Below, piece by piece: positions 25,881 through 34,564 of a DNA stretch of 64,000 bases. The notes beneath the pieces were generated by a model, which was given only the letters and a program-made list of their open reading frames with translations, was not told the DNA's origin and did no database searches. Made by a program: the position numbers and the translations under genes. Position 1 is the first letter of the stretch. Every line of letters begins with the position of its first letter. Origin of the DNA: Streptomyces sp. SID8352 (lineage in GTDB: Bacteria > Actinomycetota > Actinomycetes > Streptomycetales > Streptomycetaceae); NCBI RefSeq assembly GCF_009862265.1, contig NZ_WWGX01000104.1, positions 297,464-361,463 of the forward strand, in the 5' to 3' direction.

Positions 25881-26538
25881 CGCCGTGGTCCGCCTCGGCC
25901 CCGGCACCCCCGCCTTCCTCAGCACCGGCCGGAAAGCCCTCGGCGAAGCCCGCGCCGCCCGGCCCGCAACCCTGGTCCGGGGCTCGGCGGAGGCCCCCAC
26001 CGCCGGCGCCCGCATCCACGCAGCCCGCGGCGACCGCGACACCACGGCCCACCTCGCCGCCCACGCCGTGTCCATCGCCACCGGACATGGGATTTCCGTG
26101 GCACGCGCTGACGCGCCTTCGCGCGGCCCACCCGGAACCGGTCGGCAGCCTCATGCCGTTCGGGACACCGGAAGCACTGTTGTCCGTCACCCACCACAAC
26201 GGCGTGCTCTTCACAGCGCGGGTGGAGATGACCGAGGCAAGAGGCTATGGGCCACATGCGCAAGCTCATCGGCACCCCGACACGGGGCATCGCCGGCGGC
26301 ACGGGAGAGGCCGACGAGCCAGGTTCCGCGCTGGATGCCCGGGATCAGCAAGCGGCACGCACTGCCGCCGCACCCCGGCCACGTCGACGGACCCACCCGG
26401 CTCCTGCTCCACCCGGGACACCTTCGGCGCCCGCAGCACGCCGAGAGGAAGGCAGGTGCCTTCCACTGCGAAGGGACCGGGCGCACCTGCCCCCGGTGGG
26501 AGCCAGCTGCCGGGCACGTGTGAGCACGCGAGGAGAAC
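25881..26538. other. decayed intergenic region, no gene recognised
   Basis: About 660 bases between the transposase remnant and the ABC-gene terminator. Several open frames exist on both strands (for example LSVTHHNGVLFTARVEMTEA on the + strand near 26180) but none belongs to a family I recognise and none has a convincing start. Confidence 0.35.
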
Positions 26539-26582
26539 GCCCGCGTCCCGGGCCGCCCTTCTGGACGGCTCGGGACGCGGGC
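26539..26582. terminator. hairpin terminator after the ABC exporter gene
   Basis: Arms 26539-26555 and 26566-26582 pair over 17 bases with a single G-T pair (core CCCGCGTCCCGGGCCG), loop of 10 bases. Located about 90 bases past the exporter's stop codon on the minus strand. Confidence 0.65.
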
Positions 26583-26669
26583 AGGCGCAAGCACCTCGGA
26601 GGCCAGGCGCCACGGGTGTCGTCTCGCCTTCGACGTCGGGGCCGGGCCGTGGAAGTCGCGCCGGGTGGG

Positions 26670-28772
26670 TCAGCTCGCCGTCTCGTGGTCGGAGGGCCGG
26701 ATACTGCGGGGGCCGGGAAGCGTGCCGGTCGTGGGCGCGAGCCCGTACTGGGCGGCCTGGGCGGTGAACATGCCCTGGTACAGGCCCCTCGTGCGGGCCA
26801 TGAGGTCGTCATGGGTGCCGTCCTCGACGACGCGTCCCTGGTCGAGGACGTAGATGTGGTCGGCGCGCATGGTCGCGGCGAGCCGGTGGGTGACGAGGAC
26901 GACCGCGTGGCCTTCCTCGGCCAGGGACCACAGCCCTCGGAACGATTCGATCTCCGCGTGGGGGTCGAGGGCGCTGGTGGGCTCGTCGACCAGCAGGAAC
27001 GGTGCCTGCCGGTACCGCGTCCGGGCGGACCCCAGCCTCTGCCACTGCCCGCCCGAGAGCTGGACTCCCCGCTCGTAACCCTTGAACACGATCGAGTCCC
27101 AGCCGTGCGGCAGGCCCTCGATCAGGTCGAGGACGCCCGCGTCCTCGGCAGCGGCGCGGACGCGGCCCATGTCGCGGGGCCGGTCGCCGGCGCCGATGGC
27201 CACGTTCGCCGCGGCCGTCATCTCCCAGCGCGGGAAGTCCTGCGCCAGCAGCCCGACGGTACGGAACACCTGGGCGCGCTCGGCCTCGCGGAGCTCGACC
27301 CGTTCGCCGGACTCACCCACCCACCACACGTCTCCCTCGGAGGGCAGCAGCAGCCCGGCCAGGACCTTCGTGAGGGTGGTCTTCCCGGAACCGTTCGCTC
27401 CCACCAGGGCCGTCACCTTCCCCCGGGGCACCCGTACACTCACGTCCTTCAGGGAAGGACCGTCGGCGCCCGGGTAGGTGAACGACACCCCCTCCGTCCG
27501 CACCTCCAGCACCGGCGAAGGCAGGGGCCGGCCGGAGGCCGGGATGGCATTCTCGCCCGCCACGGCGATGGCGTCCTCGGTGTCGGTGAGGAACAGCAAC
27601 TCCTCGTACAGCCGGTTGACCTGTTGCACCAGGGACGTGAGTCGCGCCGTCGAGGTGCGGATGGCGATCACCGCCGTGCCGCCAACGGCGAGCGGCAGCC
27701 CACCGGACGCGAGGAGCCACCACAGCACCCCGTAGCAGGCCAGCGACGCCATACCGGCGAACGCTCCCGCGACCAGGTCCGTGGAGGCCTGTGCCCGGGC
27801 CAGGCGCCGCTGCTCGGCCTCCGTCTGCCGCGACATCTCCTCGTAGCCGGACAGCAGCTTCGTGCCGGCGGCGTGTACGCGGATCTCTCCGGCGGCGTGC
27901 GGGCGGGTCAGGTAGGCCAGCAGGGAGGCGATCGCCCGGCGGTGGTCGACCCAACTCAGGCGGGAGAGGTACTCGCGGCGCGCGGAGCGGACCGCTCCCC
28001 ACCCCTTGGGCAGGGCGATGGTCAGCAGCATGGGCAGCAGCGCCCAGTGCAGCGACGCCAGTACGACCGCGGCCGCCGCCATGCCGATCACCACGCTTCC
28101 CACGCCGACCGACAGTCGGAGCATGCTGCGTGCCGAGTCCGTGCCGAACCTCCCGGCCTCCAGGACCCGCTGGACCTCCGGCCGTTCGGTCGCCTCCACC
28201 TCCACAGCGGTGACGGCCGTGTAGTACCGGGCGGAGACTGCCCGCTCCACCTGCGGCTCCAGCCGGCCCGACATGGCCGTCGACCACGCCGCCAGCACCG
28301 CGGTCGCCACCGCCGCGACCGCGAGCACCGCCAGCGACGGAAGCGCCTCGTGGAGCTTGTCCCCTGTCGGACCGTCGGCGAACAGTTGCGTGAGGACGCT
28401 GTTGACCGCTACCAGCCCCCAGCCCGCCGCCACGCCCTGCCCGAGCTGCGCCGCCACGACCCCGGCCAGCGCCCGCGGGTCCGTCTCCCAGCCGGTGCGC
28501 AGCACCATGCCCACCATGCGGGGCAGCGCGGCCGCCATGTGCCCGAAGCCCAGCCGGGTCAGCGGCCCTTCGTGACGGATGTAGGACTGGTCGTAGCGCA
28601 GCCGGCCGCCGTACAGCTCGCGCTCGGCGTCCGAGATGCCGGCAGCGGGCGCCGCGGCGGCCTTCGGCGGGTGCTCGGGCCTCTCGTTTGGATCAGGCCG
28701 GGCTCGCGGGGTCCGGCCTGATCCGGACGAAAGACCCTCGGTCTCGTCGCTGCCTGGTTCGATTGGCGTCAA
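26670..28772 (-). CDS. ABC exporter, membrane domain fused to ATPase (lanthipeptide/peptide-exporter-like)
   Basis: 700 residues. About residues 95-400 form a six-helix exporter domain; the C-terminal ATPase shows Walker A GANGSGKTT, LSGGQWQR signature, Walker B FLLVDEPTSALD and switch VTHRLA. There is no N-terminal C39 peptidase domain. Similar stand-alone half-exporters occur in lanthipeptide and other natural-product loci, but no precursor or synthetase gene is seen nearby. Translation probably starts at TTG 28772 behind GGGAGGA (5-base spacing). Residues 13-32 are encoded by a copy of a palindromic repeat also found at 48523-48583, so the N-terminus was extended by an inserted element. 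Confidence 0.9.
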   Translation of the reverse strand: MTPIEPGSDETEGLSSGSGRTPRARPDPNERPEHPPKAAAAPAAGISDAERELYGGRLRYDQSYIRHEGPLTRLGFGHMAAALPRMVGMVLRTGWETDPRALAGVVAAQLGQGVAAGWGLVAVNSVLTQLFADGPTGDKLHEALPSLAVLAVAAVATAVLAAWSTAMSGRLEPQVERAVSARYYTAVTAVEVEATERPEVQRVLEAGRFGTDSARSMLRLSVGVGSVVIGMAAAAVVLASLHWALLPMLLTIALPKGWGAVRSARREYLSRLSWVDHRRAIASLLAYLTRPHAAGEIRVHAAGTKLLSGYEEMSRQTEAEQRRLARAQASTDLVAGAFAGMASLACYGVLWWLLASGGLPLAVGGTAVIAIRTSTARLTSLVQQVNRLYEELLFLTDTEDAIAVAGENAIPASGRPLPSPVLEVRTEGVSFTYPGADGPSLKDVSVRVPRGKVTALVGANGSGKTTLTKVLAGLLLPSEGDVWWVGESGERVELREAERAQVFRTVGLLAQDFPRWEMTAAANVAIGAGDRPRDMGRVRAAAEDAGVLDLIEGLPHGWDSIVFKGYERGVQLSGGQWQRLGSARTRYRQAPFLLVDEPTSALDPHAEIESFRGLWSLAEEGHAVVLVTHRLAATMRADHIYVLDQGRVVEDGTHDDLMARTRGLYQGMFTAQAAQYGLAPTTGTLPGPRSIRPSDHETAS
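28677..28737. repeat. 61-base palindromic repeat, copy 1 (inside the ABC gene)
   Basis: Core arms TCGTTTGGATCAGGCCGG (28684-28701) and CCGGCCTGATCCGGACGA (28713-28730) form an 18-bp stem with two G-T pairs and an 11-base loop. It matches the inverted copy at 48523-48583 at 58 of 61 positions by hand comparison. It is read in frame as part of the ABC exporter N-terminus. It looks like a small dispersed, non-autonomous element of the REP/MITE kind. Confidence 0.8.
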
Positions 28773-29481
28773 TGTGTTCCTCCCGGAGGTGCGGCGGTGG
28801 CGTCAGCGTGCTCAACGACGCGGCGCCGATTCCGAGCACGTGTTCTTTCGGACGGCTCTCGGGCACCGGAATTCCGCGGTTGTTCGAAGGTGTGCAGTGC
28901 ACCGGCCCTTGCCCTGCAAGAGCCCACGAGCGAGGGGGGTTGGCCGAAACGCCGATGTTCCGGCCGCACGCGGTCAGCAGGAGGCCCGCACGCCTCTTGG
29001 CTCCCCGCTTCCCGGAGCCGCGGACAGGCGAGCCGCGCGTCTCCGACAGCCTGGTCGGAGCGGGAGCCGCCTACGTGTTCATCCGCCGCGTGCCCCCCTG
29101 GTGACCCGTCCGGCCACGCACCCGTATCGGGTGTCCGACGACGGACCCGGGCCGCCCCCAGCGCCACCGGGCAGCCGCCCGACACTTCCTCCGCGGCCGC
29201 ACCCGCAGCACCAGCCTCGCGGCCGCGAGCTTCCTCAGCATCTGGCGCCGGCACCTGCCGTGGCGAGTTCAGCGATCACTCTGGCAGTCAGGCCCGTGAT
29301 CCTCCGGTTGCTGATGACCGCTGCACCAGACGCGTTCCCCACCACATGACCATGATCGACGATCAGAAGCCCGACGTCTCACCACTCACCGTGCACGATC
29401 TCGACACCCTTGGCCCAAGCCGCATGGCCCGTTTCCGGGATTGCGGGTCAAGGCCCGCGAACTTGATCGCCCGGAGAAGTC
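28773..29481. other. intergenic region, no gene recognised
   Basis: About 700 bases upstream of the ABC exporter and downstream of the DUF4157 gene. Long open frames exist on both strands but lack family resemblance, good starts or a consistent third-base pattern. No immunity-like gene for the adjacent deaminase toxin was recognised here. Confidence 0.35.
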
Positions 29482-30921
29482 CTATTCAAGGTCATAGCGC
29501 CGGGAGTCGGTGGTCTGCGGGCCGTAGAATTCGAGGGTGAACGGGTGGATCCAGCCGGTCAGTCCGTACTTGCGGGAGGGCGCGTTGTCGTGGGCGATGC
29601 CTTGTTGGTCCATGAGGTGCGCGCACTCCCTGCAGGCGGGCTGGTTGGTGCGGATGATCCCGCCGGTGCCACCGCCGTCGCCCCACGCATGCATGATTCT
29701 GCATTCCGCATGGTTGGAGCTCGTGTCCTTGTAGCCCGGGCAATCTTTACAATCTGTGGGGAACCAGGACGGGAGAGAAATGACAGTTGCTCTAATATTC
29801 TGCACCTCGCCCCAGATCGTATTGAAGAAGGCGGGCCGGTTGGACGACGACGTCGAGAGGTAAAGAGTGTTGCCCAGCAGGCCGCATCCCGTGTTGCCCT
29901 GTGGGGCGTGCCACAATGATGCGATCGAATGCAGGAAGGACGCCGCGTCGGTGATGTCGATGTGCGTGTACTGCGGGGCTGCTTGCGGTACGGGCTGCGA
30001 TTGTTGAGGCGCTTGGTGAGTGGGGCCGGGGTGGAGATCGTATTCGTCCCGCAGTACCGCCACCAGGTTTCCCCAGGCAACGGGGGGCGGGTCCGATTCA
30101 AGGAGTATGTCGACTGTCACCTCGACCCGTTCGTGAATCTCCGCCGGGTATTGGGCGAGGAGTTCGCTCATCATCCCATTGCGTGAGATCTCTTCAGGGG
30201 TGAGTTTATGGTTCCGGGAATCGACGATAGTGCGCTGGATCGTGTCCGTGGCCGTATCGGCCGCGTCCGCCCCCGTGTTCCCGTCCGCCGTGGTGCCAGG
30301 GCGGGATGGCAACGATCCGGCCAGGGCCCGGGCGGCGGTGGCCTCGGCTTCGCGCTCGAAACGGTCACGCGGGTCGGAGACCGACAGCCCGTCGCCGTTG
30401 TCGGTCGCGGCAACCGGGCCCTGCCGCTGCTGGATGACGTGGGTGAGTTCGTGGGCCAGGGACTTCTTGTCACCGCCTCCGGCACCGATGACGACATGGT
30501 TCTCGGAGGTGTAGGCCCGCGCCCCGATCCCGGCCGCGGACTGCTGCGCTGCGGCGCCGGTGTGCAGCCGGACGTCGGAGAAATCCACTCCGAACCGCCC
30601 TTCCATCTCCGCCCGCGTCCCGGCGTCCAGAGGCTGCCCCGGAGCGCGCAGCACCTCGTGCACGGTGGAACGTCGGACCGGCGGTGTGCTGCCAGGGGTG
30701 TCCCGGGAGCGGAGGCGCCTGAGCATCTCGACCACCACGGAGTTCCCCACGGTCCGCTGCAGCGCTGCCATCCGCTCGGGCGCCGCGAGAATGGGGTGCG
30801 CGACAGGGATGTTCTCCACGGAACTGCGTTCCCCGGGCCGCACACCGACCTTCGGCGCACGGCGTGTGGCGCTGCCGTACAAGGCGGCGTCATTGTCCTT
30901 CTGGCGGGCATGGGCTCCCAT
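29482..30921 (-). CDS. DUF4157 protein with C-terminal deaminase-like toxin domain
   Basis: 479 residues, three parts. Residues about 40-70 carry AHPILAAPERMAALQRTVGN, the head typical of Streptomyces DUF4157 proteins. Residues 97-170 are the DUF4157 (eCIS-core) domain: RFGVDFSDVRLHTGAAAQQS, ARAYTSENHVVIG and HELTH (His157, Glu158, His161), a zinc-protease-like motif. A Pro/Gln-rich linker (298-316) leads to a C-terminal domain with HAE at 404-406 and P-A-C-R-E-C at 428-433, the two zinc/catalytic motifs of the nucleic-acid deaminase fold, plus an extra C391-x2-C394. DUF4157 marks cargo of extracellular contractile injection systems. The toxin half is visibly lower in GC than the rest. ATG 30921 has a GGAG box; the longer frame upstream lacks family resemblance. 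Confidence 0.8.
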   Translation of the reverse strand: MGAHARQKDNDAALYGSATRRAPKVGVRPGERSSVENIPVAHPILAAPERMAALQRTVGNSVVVEMLRRLRSRDTPGSTPPVRRSTVHEVLRAPGQPLDAGTRAEMEGRFGVDFSDVRLHTGAAAQQSAAGIGARAYTSENHVVIGAGGGDKKSLAHELTHVIQQRQGPVAATDNGDGLSVSDPRDRFEREAEATAARALAGSLPSRPGTTADGNTGADAADTATDTIQRTIVDSRNHKLTPEEISRNGMMSELLAQYPAEIHERVEVTVDILLESDPPPVAWGNLVAVLRDEYDLHPGPTHQAPQQSQPVPQAAPQYTHIDITDAASFLHSIASLWHAPQGNTGCGLLGNTLYLSTSSSNRPAFFNTIWGEVQNIRATVISLPSWFPTDCKDCPGYKDTSSNHAECRIMHAWGDGGGTGGIIRTNQPACRECAHLMDQQGIAHDNAPSRKYGLTGWIHPFTLEFYGPQTTDSRRYDLE

Positions 30922-31495
30922 GACACTCCGTCGAGACCAGAGATCACCAGATCCCAGGGTCGGTCCGTCACCGTTCGCGGGCAAGGAACATGCGTACGGG
31001 TTCAGGGGCAGGCCATCTGCCTTTCCGGACACCATGGGAAGCGGCGGAGAGCGGATGACCCAGTCCTGCGTCGGGGGCTGCCGACGAGGTGCGGCACCGT
31101 GGGCAGAAGAGCGAACGCAGGGCGCGTGGCTGCGAATCGGCCTGCGCGATGTCTCCCGGGACCCGGCCGACCGGCCCGGGCGTCCGTCGGCACGGCGGGC
31201 GCGGTCGGCTGCGGGGCCGGGACGGGGTCGGCCTTCGAGGGCGCGGGCGCCAGGAAGTGAACGGCGCGGACGTTCGCGCCGGGCACCTTCTCGTTGGCCG
31301 TGGCGATCGGCTTCGGTGCTTTCCAGCACAGCCGCTGGCGCGTCGTTCGCCGTCGAGGCCCTGTTGCTCGGCCACAGCACCGAGCGCCCCGGTGGCCGAC
31401 CTGCGCGCCCACTCGTCACCCGTGGCGCTCGGTCGGACCGGTGTGACTGAGCGCTTCAGGTGGCGGACGAGCGTGGTGGTCGGCGGGCAGGTTCG
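30922..31495. other. intergenic region upstream of the DUF4157 gene
   Basis: About 570 bases between the CoA-transferase stop and the DUF4157 start. No gene recognised. The 30940-31060 part is slightly AT-richer and may hold the DUF4157 promoter. Confidence 0.35.
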
Positions 31496-32875
31496 TCAGG
31501 CGCCGGCCCAGACCGCGGCGTCCGTGCCCCACAGGCCCGGTGGGCGTGCCCAGGCCACCGGTCCTCCCTCGTACGACACCGGTGGCAGGGCATGCCGCAG
31601 CCGGCCCATGGGGCTGTCGGTCTCGGTCAGTCGGCGCCCGGCGTCGAAGCTCTCATCCTCGCCCTGAGCGGGGGCCAGGCCGTGGACCAGCCAGTGCGCG
31701 GTCTGCGTCAGGGCCAGGCGGACCAGCCGGGTGCCGCCGGTGCGGTGCTGCTCGGTGAGCGCGCGCAGGACCCCGGCCGCCAGCAGATAGCCGGTGCCGT
31801 GGTCGAGTGCCTGGGCGGGCAGCGCGCCGGGCGAGTCCGGTGACCCCTCCAGTTCGGCGATTCCGGTGGCCGCTTGGACCAGGCTGTCGAAGCCGCGCCG
31901 CTCGTGCCACGGTCCGTAAGAGCCCCATGCGGACAGCTGGGCGATCACGAGACCCGGACGGCGCCCGGCGAGCGCCTCGGGCGTCAGTCCGAACCGGTCC
32001 AGCGCGCCCGGCCGGTAGCCGGTGACCACCACGTGCGCCTCGTCGAGCAGTTCCTCGAAGACCCGGCGGCCGGTGGCGTCGCCCAGGTCCAGGGTGGTCG
32101 AGCGCTTGCCCATGCCCGTGTCGTTGTGGGCCTGCCGGCTTTCCGGCAGCTGCGGGGCGTCGACCCGCAGAACGTCCGCGCCGAGCAGCGCCAGCGTCCG
32201 GGTGGCGACCGGTCCGGCGAGCACCCGGGTCAGGTCCAGGACGCGGAGCCCCGCGCACGGCAGTGCGGCGTCACCGAGCACCCGGTCCGGTGAGTCGTCG
32301 AGGCGCGACATCGTCAACAGCGGCTGCTTCGCGACCAGGGCTCCCTGCTCGCTCCTGGCCCACTCCTCGGGGCCGCGGGCCGCGATGGCCAGACCGCCCG
32401 CCGCGAACACGGTCTCCTGCACTTCCAGCGCGGTACGCCCCGCGATCGTCCCGGCCACCGCCTCCTCGCCGGCGTCCCCCGGCAACCCGAGAGCGGCGAG
32501 AAACCGGGCCCGGTGGTGCGGGTAATTGGCGTGCGTACGGACCCAACCGTCGGCCGCCCGCCAGAACCGGGACAGCGGCGCGAAGGTCGGCCACGCCTGC
32601 CCGTCGACCCGCACCAGCCGGTCGCTGAGGAACGCCGTCGCGACCGACTCGTCGTCGACCCGCACCCGGGGCGCGGGCCGCCCCGTGCGCACGGAAGTGA
32701 GCTCGGCGGCCGCGAGCGAGCACACCGCGACAGTGGCCCGCGCCAGCTCCATGACGGGCAGCCGCGCCGGCAGTCCTCCGGACGGACCGCTGTAGGACAC
32801 CCGGTCGAGCAGAGAAGAATCGGCACCCAGTGCCGCCCAAGCCTGCAACGTACCTGCGGAGATTGGAGAGCTCAC
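31496..32875 (-). CDS. family III CoA-transferase (CaiB/BaiF type)
   Basis: 459 residues. The canonical core starts near residue 210 (LRVLDLTRVLAGPVATRTLA, LLGADVLRVDAPQ) and continues with GKRSTTLDLGD, VVVTGYRPGALDRFGL and GFDSLVQAATGIA, whose Asp is the expected acyl-CoA anhydride nucleophile. About 200 residues precede the core and look like a degenerate second copy (LPVMELARATVAVCSLAAAE, FWRAADGWVRTHANYPHHRA), as in two-lobed members of this family. It moves CoA between carboxylic acids. GTG 32875 was chosen behind GAGGAG. Divergent from a LysR gene; a 15-bp palindrome sits just upstream. Confidence 0.82.
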   Translation of the reverse strand: MSSPISAGTLQAWAALGADSSLLDRVSYSGPSGGLPARLPVMELARATVAVCSLAAAELTSVRTGRPAPRVRVDDESVATAFLSDRLVRVDGQAWPTFAPLSRFWRAADGWVRTHANYPHHRARFLAALGLPGDAGEEAVAGTIAGRTALEVQETVFAAGGLAIAARGPEEWARSEQGALVAKQPLLTMSRLDDSPDRVLGDAALPCAGLRVLDLTRVLAGPVATRTLALLGADVLRVDAPQLPESRQAHNDTGMGKRSTTLDLGDATGRRVFEELLDEAHVVVTGYRPGALDRFGLTPEALAGRRPGLVIAQLSAWGSYGPWHERRGFDSLVQAATGIAELEGSPDSPGALPAQALDHGTGYLLAAGVLRALTEQHRTGGTRLVRLALTQTAHWLVHGLAPAQGEDESFDAGRRLTETDSPMGRLRHALPPVSYEGGPVAWARPPGLWGTDAAVWAGA

Positions 32876-32885
32876 CTCCTCACTA

Positions 32886-32900
32886 TGGCACCAGGTGCCA
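32886..32900. promoter_or_regulatory. 15-bp perfect palindrome upstream of CoA-transferase gene
   Basis: TGGCACC-A-GGTGCCA lies 11 bases before the GTG start, in the 282-base divergent region shared with the LysR gene at 33158. It could be an operator or part of the leader that overlaps the ribosome site. Confidence 0.45.
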
Positions 32901-33157
32901 CCTGTGGGAAGGATGCCGGCCGCCACACGGACGGGCGTCGACACGTCCTCGCCGATCGCCTCGGCGATGCCCGAGCATGCATCTCGCCGGCGTCGCCCGC
33001 ACCTCGGCAACCCGAACCGCTCCAAACCCGAGGTCCGGGTCCCGCCGACGGGCTGACAGCCCTCGCACGCCGCGCCGACGACGCTGCCGCCGACGCCGAG
33101 CCGTCCCGTAATCTCTGCCTGTCGGGACAGACCGGGGGCCGTGGAAGGTCGAAGAGG

Positions 33158-34063
33158 GTGGACTTTCGTCAGATCGAGTACTTCAAGGCCGTCGTGGAGG
33201 CCGGTTCGGTCTCGCAGGCCGCCAAGAACCTCAACATGACGCAACCGCCCGTGAGCCATGCCGTGGCGAAACTGGAGGGCGAACTCGGCGTGCGACTCCT
33301 CGAACGCACCGCGAAGGGCGTCCACCCCACGCAGGCCGGGCTCTACCTGCTGTCCAAGGGCGAACGCCTGGTCGCCGACCGGGACCGGGCCATGGCGACG
33401 CTGAAGCTGATGGGCGAGGGCGCCGTCGGGGACCTGCGCATCGGTGTGGAGCCCATGGTCATCAACGAGATCGTCGCCGATGTGCTGGCCGAGTTCCTCG
33501 ACCAGGTCCCGGGCGCACGGGTCAGCCTGACAGACGTCACCCCCGACCTCATCGTGCAGGGAATTCAGGACGGCCGGCTGGACATGGGGTGCATTCCCTT
33601 CGGCCCCGGCCAGTTCGCCGGTTTCGTGACGGACCTCTGCGATTCCTACTCCATCCTGGGAATCGACATCAAGCTCGCCGTCCCCCGGTATCGCGCGCGC
33701 GAGGACCACCCCGACGGAAAGGGATGGGGGCGCTGGATTCTCCCGTACCGCATTCCGGCGTTCACCGGGATGCCCGAAGTCGTCGGAAAGGCGCTCGCGG
33801 GCGACGACTCATTCGAGGTGCTGGAGGTCTCCACACCGCAGACAGCCGTCGCCTTCGTCGCCGCCGGGCTCGGCGTCGCCCCCGTGACCCGGCGGATCGC
33901 GGGCCGGACGGATGCGGTGACCCTCCTCGACCCCCCGCGCTGGCTCGCCCCGATGCAGGCCACGCTGCTGTGGCGACGGGATGCCGAGATCAGCCCGCTG
34001 ATGCGGCACTGGCTGGAGGCGACCCGAGTGGTCGCCGAGCACCGCCGCGCGCTCAGGTCGTGA
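33158..34063 (+). CDS. LysR-family transcriptional regulator
   Basis: 301 residues. Begins directly with the DNA-binding domain: DFRQIEYFKAVVEAGSVSQA, LNMTQPPVSHAVAKLEGELG, RLLERTAKGVHPTQAG; effector domain from about residue 90. GTG 33158 was taken as the start because the domain begins there and GGAAGG lies upstream. It sits between a divergent CoA-transferase and the cooriented aromatic-catabolism cluster at 34565, either of which it could control; short inverted repeats occur on both sides. Confidence 0.88.
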   Translation: MDFRQIEYFKAVVEAGSVSQAAKNLNMTQPPVSHAVAKLEGELGVRLLERTAKGVHPTQAGLYLLSKGERLVADRDRAMATLKLMGEGAVGDLRIGVEPMVINEIVADVLAEFLDQVPGARVSLTDVTPDLIVQGIQDGRLDMGCIPFGPGQFAGFVTDLCDSYSILGIDIKLAVPRYRAREDHPDGKGWGRWILPYRIPAFTGMPEVVGKALAGDDSFEVLEVSTPQTAVAFVAAGLGVAPVTRRIAGRTDAVTLLDPPRWLAPMQATLLWRRDAEISPLMRHWLEATRVVAEHRRALRS

Positions 34064-34564
34064 GCCGGGCGGGCCCGCGACCCCGCAAGGGCTCGGGCGC
34101 GCCCTGAGGGCTGTCCCGCGAACGGCCCGGCCAATCGGCGACGCACTGCCGAAAGGCAGCCATACATAAAACTATGGCACCCCTCCATTGTGCCGCGTAT
34201 GGACGGCACGGGGAAAAGCGAGGGGTCATCTCGCACCACGGGGGGAAATCCCTGTGGCGTGCATCACATTCGAGGATGTTCCGGGCGGCCCCCGGTCCTC
34301 CCATCGGGATGAAAAACACCAGTTCAGAGGCCATTCGCCCGTCGTTCACCGACTGGAGCGCGGCGCGTCGGCCGCCCCGCCCGCGCGCATCGTCCGCTTC
34401 CGAGGCCTATTGCCCGTGCCTGCTCCCCGTGGAAGCCTTCAGGCAATTCGACGCCGCAGGGAATTCGGTTCGGCAACTCGTCCCCCTTCATGGGCAGCCG
34501 ATCATGCACGACCTGAACCCGGCGCCATCCATTTCCGTTCGGGAGAAGATGGGGTTTTCTTTCT
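34064..34564. other. promoter region of the ring-cleavage cluster, no gene seen
   Basis: 500 bases. The 34155-34200 segment is AT-rich and carries an inverted repeat (listed separately). The first cluster gene's ATG at 34565 has no strong ribosome site within 12 bases (nearest GGGAGAAG at 34541), so initiation may be weak or regulated. No other gene recognised. Confidence 0.4.
34160..34177. promoter_or_regulatory. candidate LysR-type operator CCATA-N8-TATGG
   Basis: CCATACATAAAACTATGG has 5-base inverted arms around an A-rich centre, in the only AT-rich patch between the LysR gene and the monooxygenase gene. ATA and TAT are 8 bases apart, one short of the classic spacing. Confidence 0.4.

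Noticed and set aside
26670..28772. Lanthipeptide biosynthetic cluster around the ABC exporter
   Set aside because: The exporter resembles such transporters, but no LanM/LanB-type synthetase, cyclase or Cys/Ser-rich precursor was found within the flanking regions.
28773..29481. Immunity gene for the deaminase-like toxin
   Set aside because: Open frames here lack a start with a ribosome site and have shadow-like composition, so an immunity gene cannot be supported.
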